64,000 nt of DNA. Origin: Paraburkholderia sp. D15 (GTDB lineage Bacteria > Pseudomonadota > Gammaproteobacteria > Burkholderiales > Burkholderiaceae). Both the position numbers and the translations under genes were made by a program. This document shows, piece by piece, positions 44,086 through 54,294 of the stretch. The notes beneath the pieces were generated by a model that was not told the DNA's origin, searched no databases, and worked only from the letters and a program-made list of their open reading frames with translations. Where the stretch lies: positions 3,038,001-3,102,000 of the forward strand of contig NZ_CP110396.1 in assembly GCF_029910215.1 (NCBI RefSeq), read 5' to 3'. How positions within the stretch are numbered: the stretch's first letter is position 1; the number at the start of each line of letters is the position of its first letter.

Positions 44086-45906
44086 CTACGGATTGACCCG
44101 CGTCGCGTCATGCAGGCGGTGCGTGTTTTTCGGCGCCGCCGCGGCGGAAGCCGCGGCCGCCGACACGCCTGCCGGACCTTCGGGAATATCGCTCGGCCGC
44201 GCGTTCGCTTCGGCCTTTTGCGGATACAGCACCAGCAGCGCGCGCAGCACGCCGTTGGTCCAGCCGAAACCGTCCTGCAACGGATACTCGCCGCCGCCCG
44301 CCGACACCCCCGGCGCGGCGGCGTCGACATCGTATTTCTCGACCAGCTTGCCGGTGTGCTGGTAGTACGCGACGTTCGTCCCGATCCAGCGCGTCGCGAT
44401 GGTTTGCGCGAGCGCCGCTTCGCCGTAACGCCGCAAGCCCAGCACCGCCAGATACTGCAACGGCGCCCAGCCGTTCGGCGCGTCCCATTGCTGACCGCTC
44501 GTCATCTGCGTGGTGGCGAGGCCGCCAGGGCGCAGCAACTCGCGCTGCACGGTCGCGGCGACCGCCTTCGCCTGACGCCGGTCCGCGACGCCCGTGTACA
44601 ACGGATACACGGTCGCGGCGGTCAGCCGGTGCGTCAACGTGCGATGCACGAAGTCGTAATCGCCGAACGCCTGCAGGCGCGGGTCCCACAACACCCGGCG
44701 AATCGCATCGGCACGCGTGGCGGCGCGCTGCTCCATGTTCTCCGCGTGCGTGACGTCGCCGCGCAACCGGTAACCCTTCGCCAGCGAACGTTCGAGATCG
44801 ACCAGCAGACAGTTCAGATCGACCGGCACGAGCGAGGTCACGTCGACGGTGGCGAGCGTCTTGCCGTCCGCGAACCAGCGCGAGCTGAAGTCCCAGCCGG
44901 TTTCGCCGCCCGCGCGCAGATTGCGCCACAGGTCGGCGGCCTCGCGCTGCGGCGTCTGCTGCGCGGTCAGCACGTCCTCGCGATACGACTCGTCGCGCGG
45001 CGTCGCACGTTCGTCCCAGTAGCGGTTGAGCAGCGTGCCGTCCGCGAGACGCACCACGTGGCGATTCGCGTGACCGGCCGCGAGGCCGTCGCTGCCGTCC
45101 ATCCAGTACGCGTATTCGCGCTCCAGTTCGGGCAGGTACTGGGCGTAGACCGCGTCGCCGTCCTTCTGCGCGACGAGCCGCACCATCTGCGCGAAGAACG
45201 GCGGTTGCGAACGGCTCAAGTAGTACGTGCGATTGCCGTTCGGAATATGGCCATAGCGATCGATCAAGGTCGCGAAATTTTTCAGTTCGTCGACCACGAG
45301 TGCATGCTGTCCGCTCTCTTCGAGTCCGAGCATGATGAAGTACGAGTCCCAGTAATAGATCTCGTCGAAACGGTCACCCGGCACGATGTACGGATACGGC
45401 AGCGGCAACAGCGAGGACCACGGGCTCGCATTCGCATCCGGCTCGCGGCGCAGCACGTTCCACAGCGTATCGATGTGGCCGACCACGTCCTGATTCGGAT
45501 CGGAGACGTAGGCTTTGGCGGCGCGCGCCGGCAGCGTGAAGTTGCGCTTCACGAAGTCGGCGAGACTGAAGCCGGGCTGGCGCTTCGCGGCGTCGTAGGC
45601 GGCGACGATCTGCGCGGGCGGCGCGAGCGGCACCATGTCGGCGAACGTCTTGCTGTCGGGGTAGAGATGCGCGAGCTGCACGTCGCGATAGAGCGCGGGG
45701 TACTGCTCGGAAGGCGGCACGGGGACGACGGGCGACGCCTGGGCCGGCGGCTCGACGTGAAGCGCGACCGGGGAGAGGGCGGCGTCGTGCGTGGCGGCAT
45801 AGGCCGCGCCACTGAGCAACGCGTGGCACACGAGCGTCGCGGCGACCAGCGCACGCAGCGGAAAACGGGACGAGGCGCAAGACGTGGGAGAAGCGGAAAG
45901 AGTCAT
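44086..45906 (-). CDS. treA: Periplasmic trehalase
   Basis: The 606-residue glycoside hydrolase family 37 enzyme splits trehalose to two glucoses. The two family signatures are present: GDRFDEIYYWDSYF near residue 182 and QWDAPNGWAPLQ near 480. The start at 45906 gives a signal peptide (PLRALVAATLVCHALLSGAAYA), so the protein is periplasmic; a longer frame upstream is rejected. A Pro-rich segment (VPVPPSEQYP) follows the signal, and the C-terminus is Ala-rich. It is convergent with the catalase gene and divergent from a large sensor kinase. Periplasmic trehalase lets cells use trehalose released under osmotic stress. Confidence 0.95.
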   Translation of the reverse strand: MTLSASPTSCASSRFPLRALVAATLVCHALLSGAAYAATHDAALSPVALHVEPPAQASPVVPVPPSEQYPALYRDVQLAHLYPDSKTFADMVPLAPPAQIVAAYDAAKRQPGFSLADFVKRNFTLPARAAKAYVSDPNQDVVGHIDTLWNVLRREPDANASPWSSLLPLPYPYIVPGDRFDEIYYWDSYFIMLGLEESGQHALVVDELKNFATLIDRYGHIPNGNRTYYLSRSQPPFFAQMVRLVAQKDGDAVYAQYLPELEREYAYWMDGSDGLAAGHANRHVVRLADGTLLNRYWDERATPRDESYREDVLTAQQTPQREAADLWRNLRAGGETGWDFSSRWFADGKTLATVDVTSLVPVDLNCLLVDLERSLAKGYRLRGDVTHAENMEQRAATRADAIRRVLWDPRLQAFGDYDFVHRTLTHRLTAATVYPLYTGVADRRQAKAVAATVQRELLRPGGLATTQMTSGQQWDAPNGWAPLQYLAVLGLRRYGEAALAQTIATRWIGTNVAYYQHTGKLVEKYDVDAAAPGVSAGGGEYPLQDGFGWTNGVLRALLVLYPQKAEANARPSDIPEGPAGVSAAAASAAAAPKNTHRLHDATRVNP

Positions 45907-46157
45907 CGGCGACCGGAAATGAGTGGAGAGCAGGAATGGCGAATTTGCATTGTTCGCACGATTGACCCGCATCGGTCGCGCAAAGTTGCGTGCTTCGGCA
46001 GCAGCCCCGCCCAGCAAGCCTGAGCCGCCGTCGATACGTCTCAAAATCAGGCTCATCCTGTATGATGACGCGGGCTCTTTAGCGACCCGCCACACCGCGC
46101 GAGAAACCTGAAAATTATTCCGAATCCACTCGATTCGCCCAGCCGAAGACAGAAAAA

Positions 46158-49100
46158 ATGACCGCATCTCAGGCCGTCGATCAGAATCGTTTCCGCAGCA
46201 TCATTCGCCGCAATATCGCTTTGCCCCTGGGCGTGGGCCTCGTCACGATGGCCGTGTTCGTGGGACTGATCGCGTATCTGGTGTCGACCATGAATTGGGC
46301 CGAGCACTCCGAGCGCGTGATCGGACAGGCGAACGAAATGTTGCGTCTCGCGGTGGACCGCGAGTCGTCGATGCGCGGTTTTCTGATCACCGGCGACGAG
46401 AGTTTTCTGACGCCCTACGAAATCGGCGGTCCGAAGTTCAAGACGCAGATCGAGGCGCTGCAGGAGATGGTGTCCGACAATCCGCCGCAGGTCGAGAAAC
46501 TCAAGCAGATCGAAGCGATCCAGCAACGCTGGAGCCGTTACGCGGACACGATGATCGATGCGCGCCGCCGGAATCAGGACTTCGAAAGCGCGGTGTCGAG
46601 CGGTCGCGGCAAGATCGAGTTCGACGAAACGCGCCGTGAATTCGGCGATTTTCTCGACGTCGAATTGCGTTTGCGCCAGGAGCGCTCGGACGCGACGCGC
46701 CGCGTCACCAATACGCTGGTGAGCGTGTTCCTGCTGTTCAGTCTGGGCGTGAGCGGTTTGCTCGCGTGGGTGGGGCGCCGTGAGCTGCTGGGTCTGTCTT
46801 CCACTTACGACGGCGTGCTGCGTCAGCAGGCCGAACAGACCGAGGTCCTGCAGGAACAGGTGTGGCTGCGGTCGGGGCAACGGCTGCTCGCGGAGAAGGT
46901 GGTCGGGCAGGCGACGCCGCAACTGGTCGGTCGCGCGATGCTCGATTTTCTCGCGGAGTATCTGGACGCCGCCGTCGGCGCGCTCTACATCCGCGATAAA
47001 CAACACGGCACGCTGCGCCGCATCGCTGCGTACGGTTTTAGTCGCGAAAGCGAGCAGGCCAGCGCGCGTCATTTCGAGGAAGGCGAAACGCTGATCGGCC
47101 AGGCGGCCGCGGCGCGCCGGGTACTCGTGCTGCGGGACGTGCCGGACAATTACATCCAGGTGGTGTCCGCGACCGGCCGCAGCGCGCCGAAGAACCTGTT
47201 CATCATGCCGATCGAAAACGACGGCCAGATCAACGGCGTCGTCGAACTGGGCTTCATTCGCGAGCTGACCGTGCGCGACCAGGAGTTCATGGAGTTGATC
47301 GCCAACGCGATGGGCGACTTCGTCGAAGCCGCGATGTATCGCGAGCGCCTGCAGGACGCGCTTGCCGAGACGCAGCAGTTGAACGAAGAGTTGCAGGTGC
47401 AACAGGAAGAGTTGCGCGTATCGAACGAAGGCCTCGAGGAACGCGGCCGCGCGCTGATGGAATCGCAGACGCGGCTCGAGGCGCAGCAGGCGGAACTCGA
47501 ACAGACCAACGTGCAGCTGGAGGAATACGCGCAGCGCCTGGAGCGGCAGAAGTCGGACCTGCTGCGCGCGCAGGACGATCTCGCGGCCAACGCCGCGCGG
47601 CTCGAACAGTCGAGCCGCTACAAGTCGGAATTCCTCGCCAACATGTCGCACGAACTGCGCACGCCGTTGAACAGTTCGCTGATTCTCGCCAAGCTGCTGC
47701 AGCAGAATCGCACCGGCAATCTGAGCGAGGAGCAGGTGCGTTACGCGGAGACGATCCACGCGTCGAACAGCGACCTGCTGGTGCTGATCAACGACATTCT
47801 CGATCTGTCGAAGGTCGAGGCCGGCCAGGTGACGGTCGAACTCGAAACGGTATCGATCGACGCGACGCTGCAGTCGCTCGAAGAGATGTTCAAGCCGCTC
47901 GCCGCGAACAAGCATTTGCAGCTCGCGTTCAACCGCGCGCCGGGCACCCCCGATACGTTCGTCACCGACGGTCAGCGCGTCACGCAGATCCTGCGCAATT
48001 TGCTGTCGAACGCGGTGAAGTTCACCGAGCATGGCGAGGTGGCCTTGACGGTCGCGCCCGCCGAGCGCCACCAGTTGCGCATCGACGTGCGCGACTCCGG
48101 CATCGGTATCGCGGCGGACAAACTGGACATGATCTTCGAGGCGTTCCAGCAGGCCGACGGTTCCACCAGCCGTCAATACGGCGGCAGCGGACTTGGCCTG
48201 TCGATTTCGCGTGAATTCTCGCGTCTGCTGGGCGGCAGGATCACGGTGGCGAGCGAAGTCGGCAAGGGCAGTGTATTCACGCTGTGGCTGCCGCTCGATT
48301 CGAGCGCGGCGCTGGCGCAAGGCGAGGGCGCGCAGACGCCGGAGCAGGCGTTCGCGTCGGCGCACGCCAACGTGCAGGCGAGCGCGTCGGCGTTGACGTC
48401 GTCCTTGACGCCGGTCGCGGCGAGCGCCGAGGTCGAGCCGCCGCTGGTGCGCATGCCGCCGCGCGTCAATCAGACTACCGTGATCACGCCGGCGAACGGG
48501 TTGAGCAACGGCCTGATCGGCGGCGACAGCACGCCGGAAACCGTGAGCGGCCCGATCGCCGACGACCGCGACAACCGCACCCGCGCGGGCCGCCTGATCG
48601 TCGCCGTGGAAGACGACCTCGCGTTCGCCGAGATCCTGCGCGATCTGACGCACGAACTCGACTTCGATTTCGTTCATGCCAGCGACGCCACGAGCGGCCT
48701 CGCGCTGGTGCGCGACATGCGTCCGGCGGCGGTGCTGCTCGACGTCGGTCTGCCGGACCGCTCGGGCCTGACCGTGCTGGAGTGGCTGAAGAACGATCCG
48801 CTCACGCGTCACATTCCGATCCATATCGTCTCGGCGACCGACCACGCCGACAAGGCGCTGCACCTCGGCGCGATCGGCTACACGCTCAAACCGACCGCGC
48901 GCAGCACGATGGAAGCCGCGATCCGCCGTCTCGAAGCGCGCCTGCAGCAACGCCTCAAACGCGTGCTGGTGATCGAGGACGACGGGCCGATGCGCGAAAG
49001 CATCCGCGCGTTGCTGCAAAGCGAGAACACCGAGATCGTTGCGGTTGCAACCTTGGCCGAGGCGCTGGAGTATCTGGCGAAGTTCAGCTTCGACTGCGTG

Positions 49101-49763
49101 GTGACGGACCTCGCGTTGCCCGACGGCACCGGCTACGACCTGCTCGAACGGCTAGCCGCGAACACCGCCCATGCCGCGCTGCCGGTGATCGTCTACACCG
49201 GCCGCATGCTGTCCGACGAGGAAGAGCATCGCCTGCGCCGCTATTCGAAGTCGATCATCATCAAGGGCGCGAAATCGCCGGAGCGTCTGCTCGACGAAGT
49301 GACGCTGTTCCTGCACAGCGTGGAGTCGTCGCTGGCGCCCGAACAGCAACGCATGCTGCGCACCGTGCGGCAGCGCGACAACGCGTTCGAGGGCCGCACG
49401 ATCCTGCTGGCGGAAGACGACGTGCGCAATATTTTCGCGCTCTCGCACGTGCTGGAGCCGCTCGGTGCGAAACTGGAGATCGCGCGCAATGGACGCGAAG
49501 CGCTCGACGCACTGGAGAACGGTCCCGAGGTGCATCTGATCCTGATGGACATCATGATGCCGGAGATGGACGGGCTGACCGCGATGGGCGAGATCCGCCG
49601 CAATCCGCGCTTCGCGCATCTGCCGATCATCGCGCTGACCGCGAAGGCCATGGCCAACGACCGGACGCGTTGCCTCGAAGCGGGCGCGGACGACTACGTA
49701 TCCAAGCCGATCGACGTGGACAAGCTGGTCGCGCTGTGCCGCGTGTGGCTGCGGCAACGGTAA
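46158..49763 (+). CDS. CHASE3-GAF hybrid histidine kinase with three receivers
   Basis: The 1,201-residue inner-membrane protein has a CHASE3 sensor (about residues 40-190) between two helices, a GAF domain (about 230-370), a long coiled coil (about 375-490), a HisKA domain with the phosphoryl-accepting His in MSHELRTPLN near 497 and an ATPase domain (GLGLSISREFSRLLGG). Three receivers follow: LLDVGLPDRSG (about 812-930), VVTDLALPDG (about 935-1050) and LILMDIMMPEMDG (about 1075-1195). Such kinases relay signals through several phosphates. The CheR and CheB genes that follow suggest methylation-type adaptation. The ligand of CHASE3 is unknown. The A-rich run before the ATG includes no good ribosome-binding site. 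Confidence 0.93.
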   Translation: MTASQAVDQNRFRSIIRRNIALPLGVGLVTMAVFVGLIAYLVSTMNWAEHSERVIGQANEMLRLAVDRESSMRGFLITGDESFLTPYEIGGPKFKTQIEALQEMVSDNPPQVEKLKQIEAIQQRWSRYADTMIDARRRNQDFESAVSSGRGKIEFDETRREFGDFLDVELRLRQERSDATRRVTNTLVSVFLLFSLGVSGLLAWVGRRELLGLSSTYDGVLRQQAEQTEVLQEQVWLRSGQRLLAEKVVGQATPQLVGRAMLDFLAEYLDAAVGALYIRDKQHGTLRRIAAYGFSRESEQASARHFEEGETLIGQAAAARRVLVLRDVPDNYIQVVSATGRSAPKNLFIMPIENDGQINGVVELGFIRELTVRDQEFMELIANAMGDFVEAAMYRERLQDALAETQQLNEELQVQQEELRVSNEGLEERGRALMESQTRLEAQQAELEQTNVQLEEYAQRLERQKSDLLRAQDDLAANAARLEQSSRYKSEFLANMSHELRTPLNSSLILAKLLQQNRTGNLSEEQVRYAETIHASNSDLLVLINDILDLSKVEAGQVTVELETVSIDATLQSLEEMFKPLAANKHLQLAFNRAPGTPDTFVTDGQRVTQILRNLLSNAVKFTEHGEVALTVAPAERHQLRIDVRDSGIGIAADKLDMIFEAFQQADGSTSRQYGGSGLGLSISREFSRLLGGRITVASEVGKGSVFTLWLPLDSSAALAQGEGAQTPEQAFASAHANVQASASALTSSLTPVAASAEVEPPLVRMPPRVNQTTVITPANGLSNGLIGGDSTPETVSGPIADDRDNRTRAGRLIVAVEDDLAFAEILRDLTHELDFDFVHASDATSGLALVRDMRPAAVLLDVGLPDRSGLTVLEWLKNDPLTRHIPIHIVSATDHADKALHLGAIGYTLKPTARSTMEAAIRRLEARLQQRLKRVLVIEDDGPMRESIRALLQSENTEIVAVATLAEALEYLAKFSFDCVVTDLALPDGTGYDLLERLAANTAHAALPVIVYTGRMLSDEEEHRLRRYSKSIIIKGAKSPERLLDEVTLFLHSVESSLAPEQQRMLRTVRQRDNAFEGRTILLAEDDVRNIFALSHVLEPLGAKLEIARNGREALDALENGPEVHLILMDIMMPEMDGLTAMGEIRRNPRFAHLPIIALTAKAMANDRTRCLEAGADDYVSKPIDVDKLVALCRVWLRQR

Positions 49764-49867
49764 GCGATCAAACCAATCAATCGATCGATCCATCGCGAAA
49801 CCGTGCACCGCCGACCTGACTGACATTGAATGACACTGAGCGAAACTGAACGGATGAGCCTGAACGA

Positions 49868-50713
49868 ATGAGCCGGTCCGAATTCGACGCGCCGCAACGC
49901 ATCAGCGATTTCGACATCGAGTTGAAATTGCTGCTGGAGGCGATTTACCTCAAGTATCAGCACGACTTTCGCCATTACGCGATGTCGTCGCTGCGGCGCC
50001 GTCTTTCGCAGGCGCTGGAGGAGTTTGGGCTAAAGACGCTGTCGCAGTTGCAGGACCGCATCATGCGCAACCCCGACGAGTTCTCGCGGCTGTTCCAGTA
50101 CCTGACGGTGCAGGTCAGCGAGATGTTTCGCGATCCGGCGTATTTCCTCGCGCTGCGCGAGCATGTGCTGCCGCGTCTGCGCACCTATCCGTCGATCAAG
50201 GTGTGGGTGGCGGGGTGCAGCACCGGCGAGGAACTGTGGTCGCTGAAAATCCTGTTCGACGAAGAAGGCCTGACCGAGCGCACGCTGTTCTACGCGACCG
50301 ACATCAATCCGGACGCGCTCGCGCGCGCCGAATCGGGCATCTACGCGCTCGACCGCATTCAGGGCTTCACGCAGAACTACCTCGCGGCGGGCGGCAAGCG
50401 TTCGCTGTCGGACTACTATCACGCCGCGTATGGCGGCGCGCGTTTCGCGGGCTCGCTGAAAGACCGCGTGGTGTTCGCCGACCATAGCCTCTCGACCGAC
50501 GAAGTCTTTCTCGAAGCGCATCTCGTGTCGTGCCGCAACGTGCTGATCTATTTCGATCGCGGCTTGCAGGACCGCGCGCTCGGCCTGTTCGAAAACGCGC
50601 TGGTGCGGCGCGGTTTCCTCGGTCTGGGTAGCAAGGAAAGTTTGCGGTTTTCCCGTCACTACGAAGCCTTCGACGAATTTCGTCCGGGCGAACGTATCTA
50701 TCAGAAGCGCTAG
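49868..50713 (+). CDS. CheR-type methyltransferase
   Basis: The 281-residue protein has the CheR layout: an N-terminal helical part (DIELKLLLEAIYLKYQHDFRHYA), then the SAM-binding Rossmann fold with VWVAGCSTGEELWSL and SCRNVLIYFDRG. CheR enzymes methylate Glu residues of chemoreceptors. No receptor gene is nearby, so its target may be the preceding hybrid kinase or a receptor elsewhere. It starts 104 bases after the kinase stop and ends six bases before cheB, so all four genes are probably one transcript. There is no tetratricopeptide domain, unlike some CheR proteins. Confidence 0.92.
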   Translation: MSRSEFDAPQRISDFDIELKLLLEAIYLKYQHDFRHYAMSSLRRRLSQALEEFGLKTLSQLQDRIMRNPDEFSRLFQYLTVQVSEMFRDPAYFLALREHVLPRLRTYPSIKVWVAGCSTGEELWSLKILFDEEGLTERTLFYATDINPDALARAESGIYALDRIQGFTQNYLAAGGKRSLSDYYHAAYGGARFAGSLKDRVVFADHSLSTDEVFLEAHLVSCRNVLIYFDRGLQDRALGLFENALVRRGFLGLGSKESLRFSRHYEAFDEFRPGERIYQKR

Positions 50714-50719
50714 GCGGCC

Positions 50720-51346
50720 ATGCCGAGCCCGAAAACATCGTCAACCGTTTCCGCCTCGCGAGAGGCGGATGCGTCGCGCGCGTACGAGCTGGTCGTGATC
50801 GGCGGGTCGGCGGGCGGCATCGAAGTGCTGAACGTATTGCTCGGCGCGTTGCCGGCCGGCTTTGCGGCGGCGGTGATGATCGTCACGCATTTGCCGCCCG
50901 ATTCGCCGAGCTATCTGGTGCATGCGCTTGCGCATCGCTGCGTGTTGCCGGTCATCGAACCCGACGCCGGCGAACGCATTCTGCCGGGGCGCGTGCTGGT
51001 CGCGCCGCCGGGCTATCACATGCTGGTCGAAGTCGATCGCACAGTGGCGCTGTCCACCGATGCCGCGGTGCGCTTCTCGCGTCCGTCGATCGACGTGCTG
51101 TTCGACTCCGCCGCCGCGGTGTGCGGCGAGCGCCTGCTGGCGATCCTGCTGTCCGGCGCGAACGACGACGGCGTGCACGGTTTGCAGCGGGTGCGCGCGC
51201 TGGGCGGCACGACCTGGGTGCAGACACCGGACACCGCCGGCTCCCCCGAAATGCCACGCGCCGCGATCGAACGCGGCGTGGCCGATTACATCTACACTCC
51301 CGAAACCATGGCCCGGCGGCTCGCAGCATTGCCGGCCTTTCTCTGA
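50720..51346 (+). CDS. Stand-alone CheB methylesterase domain
   Basis: The 208-residue protein contains only the CheB catalytic domain: the Ser in VVIGGSAGGIEVL, the His in VTHLPPDSPSYL and the Asp in LSGANDDGVHG make up the S-H-D triad. The receiver domain that normally controls CheB is missing. It would remove methyl groups or deamidate Gln on a receptor. It starts six bases after the CheR stop and is followed after nine bases by the receiver-kinase gene. This stand-alone form occurs in systems where CheB is fed by a separate kinase. Confidence 0.9.
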   Translation: MPSPKTSSTVSASREADASRAYELVVIGGSAGGIEVLNVLLGALPAGFAAAVMIVTHLPPDSPSYLVHALAHRCVLPVIEPDAGERILPGRVLVAPPGYHMLVEVDRTVALSTDAAVRFSRPSIDVLFDSAAAVCGERLLAILLSGANDDGVHGLQRVRALGGTTWVQTPDTAGSPEMPRAAIERGVADYIYTPETMARRLAALPAFL

Positions 51347-51355
51347 CGCGATGCC

Positions 51356-52483
51356 ATGACGAACTCACCTGTGAATATCCTGATCGTCGACGACATCGTC
51401 CACAACATCACTGCGCTCGAAGCGCTGCTGGCGCGGCCGGACGTGCACGTGCTGGTGGCGGATTCGGGCACCGCGGCGCTCGACCTGCTGCTCAAGCACG
51501 AAGTCGCGCTGGCGATTCTCGACGTCAACATGCCGGGCATGAACGGCTTCGAACTGGCGGCGCTGATGCGCGGCAGCCCGCGCACCTCGCATGTGCCGAT
51601 CATCTTCCTGACGGCGACCGCGCAGGACGCGTCGCGAACCTTCCGCGGCTACGAAGCGGGCGCCGTCGACTTTCTGTACAAACCGTTCGACCCGCGCATC
51701 CTGCAGTCGAAGGTGGATGTATTCGTGCAGCTCGAACAGCAGAAGCGTCAGCTCGCCGCGCAGCTCGTCACCACGCGGCAGATGCTCGAAGCGAACGAAA
51801 TGCTGATGGCGGTGCTGAGCCACGATCTGCGCACGCCGCTCGGCGCGGTGCTGGCGTCGGCGGAATATCTGATGCGTACCGCCGCCGACGAGCAATCGGT
51901 GACGGTCGCCACGCGCGTGAAGAACAGTTCGCTGCGCATGGCGCGGATGGTCGATCAGTTGCTGAACCTCGCGCGCCTGCAAGGCGGACGCCTGCCGCTG
52001 CAACCGCGTTCGATCGAACTGGCGACGCTATGCCGCTCGGTGATCGACGAATTCGCGTCGCGCGAGAACGGCAAGCGCATCGTGTTCGCGAGCCGCGGCA
52101 ATACCGCCGGCGCGTGGGATACGGATCTCGTGTGGCAGGCGGTGTCGAACCTGGTGAGCAACGCGTTGCATCACGGCGCGCCGGGCGGCGATATCGGCGT
52201 CGAAGTGGACGGCGAGGCCACCGACGTGGTGCGTTTGAAGGTCGCGAATCGCGGCTCGATTCCGGCGGAAGTGTTTCCGCATCTGTTCAAGGCGTTCGGG
52301 CCGAACACCAGCGGCGCGCGCTCGCGCGAGGGGCTGGGGCTCGGGCTGCATATCGTGCAGGAAATCGCGCGCATGCACGGCGGCAATGTCAGCGTGAATT
52401 CGGACGATGCGATCGGGACGGTGTTTACGATCGAGTTGCCGAGAATGGTGACGTTGCAGCGGGGGTCGTTTACGCGGAAGTGA
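51356..52483 (+). CDS. Response regulator-histidine kinase hybrid
   Basis: The 375-residue protein places a receiver first (LIVDDIVHNITALEALL; phospho-Asp in AILDVNMPGMNGFELAAL near residue 57) and a kinase after it: HisKA with His in LSHDLRTPLGAV near 158, then HATPase with GLGLGLHIVQEIARMHGG near 330. It has no membrane segment. A receiver at the N-terminus may let the upstream hybrid kinase control the second kinase, forming a relay. It ends the operon of sensor kinase, CheR, CheB and this gene. Its ATG has no obvious separate Shine-Dalgarno sequence, fitting translational coupling. Confidence 0.92.
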   Translation: MTNSPVNILIVDDIVHNITALEALLARPDVHVLVADSGTAALDLLLKHEVALAILDVNMPGMNGFELAALMRGSPRTSHVPIIFLTATAQDASRTFRGYEAGAVDFLYKPFDPRILQSKVDVFVQLEQQKRQLAAQLVTTRQMLEANEMLMAVLSHDLRTPLGAVLASAEYLMRTAADEQSVTVATRVKNSSLRMARMVDQLLNLARLQGGRLPLQPRSIELATLCRSVIDEFASRENGKRIVFASRGNTAGAWDTDLVWQAVSNLVSNALHHGAPGGDIGVEVDGEATDVVRLKVANRGSIPAEVFPHLFKAFGPNTSGARSREGLGLGLHIVQEIARMHGGNVSVNSDDAIGTVFTIELPRMVTLQRGSFTRK

Positions 52484-52565
52484 GCGGTGTGGCGCGGTAG
52501 CGTTCTGTGCCGACACGGAAGGCGGCGCGCATCGATCGATCTTGCCGTGCAACGGTGTTGCTTGC

Positions 52566-54164
52566 CTAAGCGAGGGGAGTCCCGCTTCTGGGGCCGCCGA
52601 ACCATCTGCATAGTACCTGCACGACATTTTCATTGTCCGGCGCGGCGTCGCTGGCCCACGCGACGAATCCATCGGGACGTACAAGAACCGCGCGCACACC
52701 GAGCCGATCCTTCACGTCGCGATCGACGTAGACGAGCTGCTCGCGCCATTGGTTTGCGAGCTCACGAAGCGATGCGTTCGCATCGAAATCGAGCAACAGC
52801 CCCTTTCCTTTTGCTTCGCGCAGAAGCGTGCCGCATTTCGTTGCGTCGGTGAATTCGAAATCAGGCACGCTGCGGCCTGTTAGCGGATGAGTGTCGTTGT
52901 CGTTACCGCCGAGGTCGTAGCGCAGCGAAACACCCCACACGCGTTCGGCGAAATACGTCGCGCCGTCGCGCGTGGCCAGCAGATCGCGGACGATCGCTTC
53001 CAGCGCGCGCGTGCTTCGGGTCGGACGCATCAGCGCGACTTGCGCGCGCGACCAGTCGAGTACTTGCGCGCCAACCGGATGCCGCTCTGCTTCATAGCTG
53101 TCGAGCAGACCTGCCGGCGCGTCACCGCGAATCGTCGCGACCAGCTTCCAGCCGAGATTCAACGCGTCGCCGATGCCAAGATTGAGACCCTGGCCACCTA
53201 GCGGCGAATGGATATGCGCGGCATCGCCCGCGAGCAGCACGCGCCCCTGGCGATAGCGTGTGGCCTGAAACGCGCGATCCGTCCATGTGGTCGCGAGTCG
53301 TAGCGCGGCGAGCGTGACGTGAGTGCAGGACACGCGGCGCAGCACTGCTTGCACGTGCTCCAGCGTCAGCGTCTGATTTCGATGATTTGCGCCGCCGTCG
53401 AAGTCCACCATCGCAATCGTGCCGGGCTGCGCGTAGGTGTACATGCCCGTTGCGGTGTAGTGTCTCCCCGGTTGAAGTACTTGTGGATCGCTGAGTTCGA
53501 CTTCGACGGAATAGCCGGTGAACTCCGGGTCCGTGCCGGTGAAGTCGAATCCGCCTGCCTTGCGCACGGTACTGCGGCCGCCATCGCATCCGACGAGCCA
53601 GCGCCCGCTGAATGTCTCTCCATTGGCGTGAACGTCCACGCCCGAATCCGAGGGTGTGTAACTGTCGACGCCGCAGCCGCGCCGGATCTCCGCGCCCATC
53701 TCCGTCGCGTGATGCGCAAGCAGATTTTCGAGTGCGGCGAGTTCGATGGCCATGTTCGTATCGGCGGGACTCGGCAAGCGATAGGGCCACTTCGATGTGT
53801 CGACATCGTCGTAGAAGAACTGAATGCCCGCGAAATGTCCTGCAGGCCGACGCGGCTGCTGCATCCAGTGCGCGGCCGCCGCGGTCTTGCTCGCGTCTTT
53901 GTTCGAGTCTTTGTTCGAGTGAGACGCGCGTTGCATCGCGATGAGATCGTCGAGCAATCCGCGACGATAAAGCGCTTCCAGCGTCGGCACGGAAAGCCCA
54001 CGCATGCCGAACGGTAGACGCTTTAATGGAGAGTGAGGATCTTCGGCGCGTTCGAGTACGAGAACCGATAGATCGAACCGCCGCAATTCGCAGGCGAGAA
54101 AGAGACCGACAGGGCCGGCTCCGGCAATGATGACGTCGTAGGCAGATTGAAAGTGCTTGTGCAT
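52566..54164 (-). CDS. FAD-dependent aromatic monooxygenase
   Basis: The 532-residue protein is a class A flavin monooxygenase: the Rossmann motif VIIAGAGPVGLFLACEL near residue 10, the DG motif GCDGGRSTVRK and the GD motif LLAGDAAHIHSPLGGQGLNLG. A C-terminal thioredoxin-like domain (about 400-532) is typical of the phenol hydroxylase and rifampicin-monooxygenase group. GGAG lies before the ATG at 54164, so the longer frame is rejected. It could hydroxylate a drug or aromatic compound. Two inverted repeats upstream at 54295-54333 suggest control by a repressor. No regulator gene is adjacent. Confidence 0.9.
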   Translation of the reverse strand: MHKHFQSAYDVIIAGAGPVGLFLACELRRFDLSVLVLERAEDPHSPLKRLPFGMRGLSVPTLEALYRRGLLDDLIAMQRASHSNKDSNKDASKTAAAAHWMQQPRRPAGHFAGIQFFYDDVDTSKWPYRLPSPADTNMAIELAALENLLAHHATEMGAEIRRGCGVDSYTPSDSGVDVHANGETFSGRWLVGCDGGRSTVRKAGGFDFTGTDPEFTGYSVEVELSDPQVLQPGRHYTATGMYTYAQPGTIAMVDFDGGANHRNQTLTLEHVQAVLRRVSCTHVTLAALRLATTWTDRAFQATRYRQGRVLLAGDAAHIHSPLGGQGLNLGIGDALNLGWKLVATIRGDAPAGLLDSYEAERHPVGAQVLDWSRAQVALMRPTRSTRALEAIVRDLLATRDGATYFAERVWGVSLRYDLGGNDNDTHPLTGRSVPDFEFTDATKCGTLLREAKGKGLLLDFDANASLRELANQWREQLVYVDRDVKDRLGVRAVLVRPDGFVAWASDAAPDNENVVQVLCRWFGGPRSGTPLA

Positions 54165-54294
54165 GAACGGACTCCGGTTGTCGATGTTCGACCGGAGCGT
54201 TCCCCACGTTGAGAGCCGCACGGACGAACGACGGGACGCGTAGAGCGTCCGCTGTTCGTCGTGGGGATCTTGTGCACGAGGCCAAAGACCAGAG

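Noticed and set aside
46053..49019. 988-codon minus-strand frame
   Set aside because: It is the antisense shadow of the hybrid kinase, with the same Arg/Gln/His-rich composition and no motif.
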